A DNA stretch of 64,000 nt, taken from contig CP126191.1 of assembly GCA_030272155.1 (NCBI GenBank), forward strand, positions 5,416,501 to 5,480,500, in the 5' to 3' direction. The notes below the pieces were generated by a model. That model did no database searches and had not been told where the DNA came from. It saw only the letters and a program-made list of their open reading frames with translations. The first letter of the stretch is position 1. Each line of letters begins with the position of its first letter. This document shows, piece by piece, positions 59,305 through 64,000 of the stretch. Made by a program: the position numbers and the translations under genes. This DNA comes from Tetradesmus obliquus (taxonomy: Eukaryota > Chlorophyta > Chlorophyceae > Sphaeropleales > Scenedesmaceae).

Positions 59305-60575
59305 TGTAGAGGCAGCAGTGCCTGCTGCCTGCTGTGGCTGCGCAGCAGGGCCGCTGCCAACAGCAGCGCTGCCGCACGCAAGTGTCCTTTGGTGCCTGTA
59401 TCGCCGCTATGTAGCATTTGTTGGCTGTTGAGGTGCCAAGCTGCATCTCAGCCGCCAGATGTCTTGTGTGCGCCTCAGCCGCTGCGCTGCCCTGTGCACC
59501 CAAGCTACTACAAGCTGCTCACTGCTGTACACTGTGCTGTGCTTCTGCTGTGCCTGCGCCTGGCTGCGCGCCTGCTGCCGCAGACCTACCAGAACTGGAT
59601 CTTTGTGAGCGTGGTGAAGGGCGGCGGCCCTGCCAACGCCATGGTCAAGTCGCTGGAGAGCGAGTGGGGCCGCAAGCTGTACGGCCGCACACTCATCAGC
59701 AACATCGGCCAGTCGGTGTACAAGGTGCGTGGTGTAGGTGATGCGCGGGGAGCCGATCGCGCATGCGACTGTGCAGGGTGCTTTCTTGCCCATACGACTG
59801 CGCAGGGTGTTTGCAGGAAAGTGCAAGCGCTTGCAGGAACTTGCAGGAGTATGGTTTGGACAGGCGCTTGCAGCGCTGTGCGCACTCTCGCTCTCAAGTT
59901 ATGCGAGCTGCCACACCAGTAGGCAGTGCTGCTCTGAGCATCCATGCCACGGCACCGCTGTCTTTTGCGGTGGCGCCAACCCCTTGTGTATGTGGCTGCT
60001 GCTTGTCTGTGGCTGCCCCCTTGCAGGACCGTGACGCCATCGTGAAGGGGCTCAAGGCGCAGATCAAGAACGCCATCGCGCAGAGCGGCGGCCAGCCGCA
60101 GGCCAAGATCATGGAGCCGGTGCTCAACCAGCCCAACGCTGCTTTTGAGTTTGCCTTTAAGATCAGGGTGAGGAGCTGCTGCCTGGTTGAGGCTGTGGCT
60201 GCTGCAGCAGCAGCACACACGCATTGTGGAATGCTGGAGGGCTGTTGCATGCACTGCTGTAGGCTGCTGTCCTCGTTTCCAGCTGGCTGGGTGGTCTTGT
60301 CCCACCGCAGGCTGCTGCCATGTCTGCTGCTCAGAGGGCCCGTCAGCGCTGCCCATGGATCGGGCTGCTGCTCATATTATGCAACCTGCTGCTGCTAACG
60401 CTGCACTCTGCTGCTGCTGTTGCTGCCGCAGGACCAGAGCCGGCCCGGGGACTTCCAGAAGACGGAGGGCCTCACAATCATCCCCAAGGAGTCTGAGGTG
60501 ATGCAGCTGCCCATCGACAAGTTCAAGGCCTTCTTCTCACCAGACAACCTGCTGGGTGGCGCCAGCAGCAGCTGA
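58524..60575 (+). CDS. HHL1-like plastid protein (photosystem II protection)
   Basis: Exons 58524-58591, 58678-58735, 58867-58923, 59164-59235, 59584-59724, 60027-60167 and 60432-60575 give 226 residues. The N-terminus (MAASLSQSKCSCLTQRSQKG, then VVVRPVPFSSSTSRTRSVQV) is a typical plastid transit peptide with a likely cut before VYAKGKGNK. The core FCIFVRATQGTYQNWIFVSV, then GGPANAMVKSLESEWGRKLY and TLISNIGQSVYKDRDAIVKG, resembles plant HHL1 (hypersensitive to high light 1), a thylakoid-associated protein that helps repair photosystem II (family knowledge; similarity judged by eye). The last exons add EFAFKIRDQSRPGDFQKTEG and a short C-terminus. Intron 4 is stop-free and in frame (see findings). 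Confidence 0.8.
59236..59583 (+). other. Stop-free in-frame intron of the HHL1-like gene
   Basis: 348 bases (116 codons) from a GTGAGG donor to a CCGCAG acceptor, with no stop codon in the coding frame. If retained it would insert a Ser-rich then hydrophobic/Cys-rich segment between FVRATQG and TYQNWIF. Splicing is favoured because those two pieces join well in the family. Confidence 0.7.
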
Positions 60576-60675
60576 AGCAGCAGCAGCAGGAGATGAGCGA
60601 GGCAGCAGCAGCGCCAGCGGCAACAGCGCAGGCCGGCAGCAGTGGCAGCAGCAGCGGCTGAGCGTTGTTGCTGCT

Positions 60676-60714
<39 letters not shown>

Positions 60715-61615
60715 GCTGAGGCCTGGCGCCGCTGCCACAGCAGGAGAGGCAGCAGCAGTGGGCGGCAACTGCAGTGGTGGCAGATTGTGTTGAGGGTGTG
60801 AGTGCAGGTGTGAGGTGTGGGTGCAGCAGGAAACGGCTGGCGTTGTGTTTTGCACTGGCAGAGGCTGACAGGGCGGCTGTATTTGGCTGGACCCTGCAGC
60901 GGCGATTGGCGACGTTGGTGCTGGTATCAGTGACTGGTGCCTGACGCGTGCATGAGCTGGTTGTCTCATTTAAGACAGGCTGACCGCGATCTCTGTATTC
61001 CTTGTTAGTGCTTTGTAACTGTTCAACTATTTGTTGGCCACAGCGCCAGTGATAGCACGACGTGTACAGCTGTGCATCGTTTTGACAAACGCACCGGATA
61101 GCCAGGTTGCAAGCAGTCGAATTGTGCATATATGTATGCATTGAACAACGCCGATAGCAGCCGCTGCGCAGCATGCTAGCAGCACCAGCTGCGGCGTGGC
61201 GCTAGCAGCACCAGCTGCAGCAGCCACCAGGCAGGCTCAGCGATGCGACTGCCAGCGGTGGGTGACTGGGCAAAACACCCTAGTTCTGATGTGGACAGAG
61301 TGCTGTCGACAAAGAAGCCAAAAGATTGCCCAAGAAGATTTGAGTACGCAGCCACCCCAGCGGCTGGCCACCGCCAGGCGCGTGGTGAAGTCACTGGACT
61401 CAACGGTATCACGTCCACTGCAGCTGGTACGAGTCAATTTCACCGAGTTAATAAAACGTTGGCAAGACTTGCGCTCGTAGACCACAACCCATGTTGATCA
61501 CGTGTCAAGCCCTCCGAAATTGGAAGCTGAGTCAGCTGTCCAAGTTGCTGAAAACAGCACACTGGCAGTGGTGCTACTATGCAGGTTTGACTGCCACACT
61601 CAGTGACCGTGAGTA
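60576..61615. other. Spacer between convergent HHL1-like and torsin-like genes
   Basis: CAG-rich 3' UTR material to about 60780, including a (CAG)n block at 60676-60712. TGTAA at 61014-61018 is a candidate HHL1 poly(A) signal. No exon supported. Confidence 0.5.
61014..61018 (+). terminator. Candidate TGTAA polyadenylation signal
   Basis: Sense-strand TGTAA about 440 bases after the HHL1-like stop codon, in AT-richer sequence. Confidence 0.35.
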
Positions 61616-63058
61616 TCAGAGCTTCTTGCTGCTGCTGGGAAGCTGCCTTGTCGCAGCCCCTGCTGCCCCTGCTGGGTGCCCTGCAGCAGCTGCTGGCCCC
61701 CCTGCTGCTGCCCCTGCTGCTGCCCCTGCTGCTGCCCCTGGCTTGGTGTTGTTCCGCACATCAAGCTCTAGCCGCCCGCCGCCCTCCGCCACACTCAGCG
61801 TGATGCTGCAGCCCCACCGCGCCTGGCAGCCCGGCAGTGCCGCAGCCTGCCGCAGCGGGCGGCCCACCTGGCGCGTGATGGCTGCTTCAATGACCTTGGC
61901 GCCATCCAATGGGTAGGGGCCGGCATACTCCACCTGGCCAGGCCAATGGCAGTGCGGCATGTGGCACAGTCCGCAAGCAGCGTGCGGCGGCGGCAGGAGG
62001 CGTGTGATACATAGCCATGAGAGCAGCAGTGAGATGGGGCCAGCATACTCCACCTGGGCTGGCAAGGGGTTGGGCAGCATGGCACGGCATGGTGCGGCGG
62101 CATGCAAGCAGCAGGCGGCAATGGCAAGAGGCGTGAGACGATGCTGGCAGCGGGAGCAGCATTGAGGGAAGCTGGTGCTGTAAGGTTCCTGTCCTCGCTG
62201 CAGTGCTCGCCACTCCTGCAGGTGCTGAGACAGCCATGCAGCAACGCAAGAACAGCCAAAACATCTAATCACTCAAGGACCTTCTCAGCCAGGTGCTTCC
62301 ATGCCTACAATGCCACACACCTATGATTCCACTGCAAGTGCTCTCTTTATGATGACAAAGATTAAAAACACTGCTGGTCAGCTGCAGCAACCTGCCCCGC
62401 GCCGCACCTGCCCCGCCAGCCACTCAGCCACGCCAGGCTCCCACTGCAACAGCACGCGCCGCACCGCCAGCAGCGCCGCCCGGCCCCGCAGCGCCAGGCC
62501 AACCAGGCCCGGCATGTGGCCCCTCTCCAGCGGCAGGTAGGGCAGGAACACATCAATCATGCTCAGCAGCTTGGCAGTGTCCTCGTAGCTCTCGCAGCCG
62601 GCGGCGCGCCACTGCGCAAACACCACACCGCGCAGCAGCGCCTCCGCTGCCTGCTGCGTCACCTGCAGTCATGTGCAAGGCGGTTTGACATGCACACATC
62701 GTGATGCTGGGTGCTTTGGATGAGAGAAGTGAGATGAGCTGTGAGAGGGTGATGAGGCGCTGCAGCGGGTGAGGGCTTGAGCCACACTCATGGTCAGCCC
62801 CTCCCTCAGCTTCAACGCACTGCACGCGCAAACCCTCTGCCTGCCATACAGCTGTGCAACGAACCTCCTGCGCGCCACAGCCAGGCGGTGCTTGTGGTTG
62901 TGACTGTGTTTTAGTGCACAGCACGCCCAGGGCAGCTGCTGCTGGCGGTGTGTGTCCCACCTCGTCAGCGCTGCCTCACCTGTGTCCTGTCCCCCAGCTG
63001 ACTCAGCAGCCCCTCCAGCTCAGCCATGCCCAGGTTAGACTCCAGCAGGATGATGGCC
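61616..63058 (-). CDS. Torsin-like AAA+ ATPase, C-terminal part only
   Basis: Three exons are clear: 63058-62980, 62662-62408 and 61933-61616, about 216 residues. The first gives AIILLESNLGMAELEGLL, like the sensor-1 region of torsin/ClpA-type AAA+ proteins (xxSNLG). The second gives LSMIDVFLPYLPLERGHMPG, matching the torsin block DYFIPFLPLEYRHV. The third gives VEYAGPYPLDGAKVIEAAIT with RQVGRPLR, like the end of the torsin C-terminal helical domain, then an Ala/Gly tail ending SSSKKL. The Walker A and B exons must lie further right, beyond the repeat array or the window edge. Torsins act in the ER lumen and nuclear envelope with activating cofactors (family knowledge). A ClpB-type disaggregase is the rival reading, but FLPYLPLE favours torsin. 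Confidence 0.7.
61933..62053 (-). repeat. 120-bp duplicated exon start and acceptor in the torsin-like gene
   Basis: CAG|GTGGAGTATGC followed by CGGCCCC or TGGCCCC occurs at 61933 (exon) and again at 62053. The 120-base offset is exactly 40 codons and the interval has no stop, so both acceptors are in frame with the same exon. A further diverged copy of the GC-rich part lies just upstream (higher coordinates). Confidence 0.85.
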
Positions 63059-63239
63059 CTGGGACACACACAATGGCACAGATAGACAGGGACACGGCGT
63101 GACAGCTGGGACAGGTCTGACGCAGGGAGAGAGCGAAACAGGACGCCTCGGGTAGGACACACCGCACAGCTGCCACAGCGCTCACTCAGCACAGGATGCA
63201 CTACGGCGCACCACAGCCTGTGCTGAGCATATCGCGATT
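63059..63239. other. Presumed intron of the torsin-like gene
   Basis: No further exon recognised upstream of 63058 on the minus strand. A minus-strand frame continues to about 63201 but shows no AAA+ motif. Confidence 0.4.
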
Positions 63240-64000
63240 ATTGCTGTACTTTTGCAGGACAGCATTGTACTTTGTTTTACCGTGTTCTAGCCTCATAGTT
63301 TATAACAGTATTCGCCAAGCGGAGCTGTGGTTGTTGTTGCTTGTGCTGTGTAGGTGTTGCCCCTTGACTGTCAGCAGCACATCTAGAGCTCCTCTGCATG
63401 CTTGCAGAACGTCGCCGTTGTTGCTGTACTTTTGCAGGACAGTGTTGGACTTTGTATCAATGTGTTCAGCCATACATCACATAAGAGTATTTACATTACA
63501 TAAGAGTAGAAACGGAGCTGTGTAGGTGTTACCACTAGACTGTCAGCAGCACAGCTAGAGCAGCGCATCTGCACACACGCAGAATGTCGCCGTTGTTGCT
63601 GTGATTTTGCAGGACAGTGTTGGACTTTGTTTCAATGTGTTCAGCCATACATTACATAAGAGTATTTGCCAAATGGAGCTGTGTAGGTGTTACCACTAGA
63701 CCGTCAGCAGCACAGCTAGAGCAGCGCATCTGCACACATGCAGAACGTTGCCGTTGTTGCTGTGATTTTGCAGGACAGTGTTGGACTTTGTTTCAATGTG
63801 TTCAGCCATACATTACATAAGAGTATTTGCCAAATGGAGCTGTGTAGGTGTTACCACTAGACTGTCAGCAGCACAGCTAGAGCAGCGCATCTGCACACAC
63901 GCAGAACGTTGCCGTTGTTGCTGTGATTTTGCAGAACAGTGTTGGACTTTGTTTCAATGTGTTCAGCCATACATTACATAAGAGTATTTGCCAAATGGAG
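63240..64000. repeat. 161-180 bp tandem repeat array, running off the window
   Basis: Units are anchored by TTTTGCAGGACAG at about 63250, 63430, 63605, 63766 and 63927, giving spacings of 180, 175, 161 and 161 bases. Shared parts include CGTTGTTGCTGT, GGTGTTACCACTAGAC and CATACATTACATAAGAGTA. The last copies are almost identical; the first two are longer and more diverged, typical of the edge of an array. Short frames beginning LDFVSMCSAIHYIRVF are products of the repeat. Confidence 0.92.

Noticed and set aside
61616-63058. ClpB/Hsp104 disaggregase
   Set aside because: ESNLG alone would fit, but the FLPYLPLE block and the short C-terminal domain match torsin better.
63240-64000. CRISPR or long terminal repeat element
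   Set aside because: Head-to-tail units of 161-180 bp without spacers, coding domains, or terminal structure; best read as satellite DNA.

Overview
The window is nuclear DNA from a green alga, most likely a chlorophycean (Chlamydomonadales/Sphaeropleales type). The reasons are spliced genes with GTGAG-type donors and short exons, plant-type plastid genes (FtsZ1, an HHL1-like photosystem II factor), an expansin-like wall protein, ciliary genes (DNAAF11/LRRC6, TEX9), and a very strong CAG/CTG bias in exons, introns and spacers. A scenedesmid-like species would fit, but the species cannot be fixed from this sequence alone. I see no tRNA, rRNA, CRISPR array, transposase, reverse transcriptase or viral gene.

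I rebuilt fifteen protein-coding genes by hand from splice sites and reading phase; every exon set closes in frame. In order: a plastid-type Cys glutathione transferase (+, 3226-6530); a YLPM1/ZAP3-like P-loop protein with a prion-like Q/M/W-rich N-terminus (-, 8001-12253); DNAAF11/LRRC6 dynein-arm assembly factor (-, 12814-16015); a Q/A-rich protein with a YABBY-like zinc ribbon (+, 16892-20847); a 1649-residue beta-helix plus multi-pass membrane protein (+, 21649-27371); plastid FtsZ1 (+, 27902-31621); dymeclin (-, 32661-37733); TEX9 (+, 38352-40087); an MCUR1/CCDC90 family mitochondrial coiled-coil protein (+, 41037-42850); a single-domain expansin (-, 45570-46805); splicing factor YJU2 (-, 48450-50417); organellar ribosomal protein bS18 (+, 50834-53294); a Q/A-rich triple CCCH zinc finger protein (+, 53965-58119); an HHL1-like protein (+, 58524-60575); and the 3' part of a torsin-like AAA+ gene (-, 61616-63058) whose 5' part is not recognised in the window.

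Neighbours are functionally unrelated, as usual in a eukaryote, but three divergent pairs share short upstream regions: DNAAF11/zinc-ribbon protein, dymeclin/TEX9 and YJU2/bS18. The two ciliary or centriolar genes argue that the organism makes, or recently made, cilia.

The most interesting structure is in the gene architecture. Four or five of about 75 introns use a GC donor. Two genes carry in-intron tandem copies of an exon start with its splice acceptor (bS18, about 151 bp; torsin-like, 120 bp). One HHL1 intron is stop-free, in frame and Ser-rich (exitron-like). CTG arrays are repeatedly used as the pyrimidine side of 3' splice sites. A (CAG)15/(CTG)12 fold-back lies inside the CCCH gene. 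Tandem repeats occur at 2607-2746 (28 bp), 31608-31690 (21 bp, across the FtsZ1 stop codon) and 63240-64000 (about 161-180 bp).
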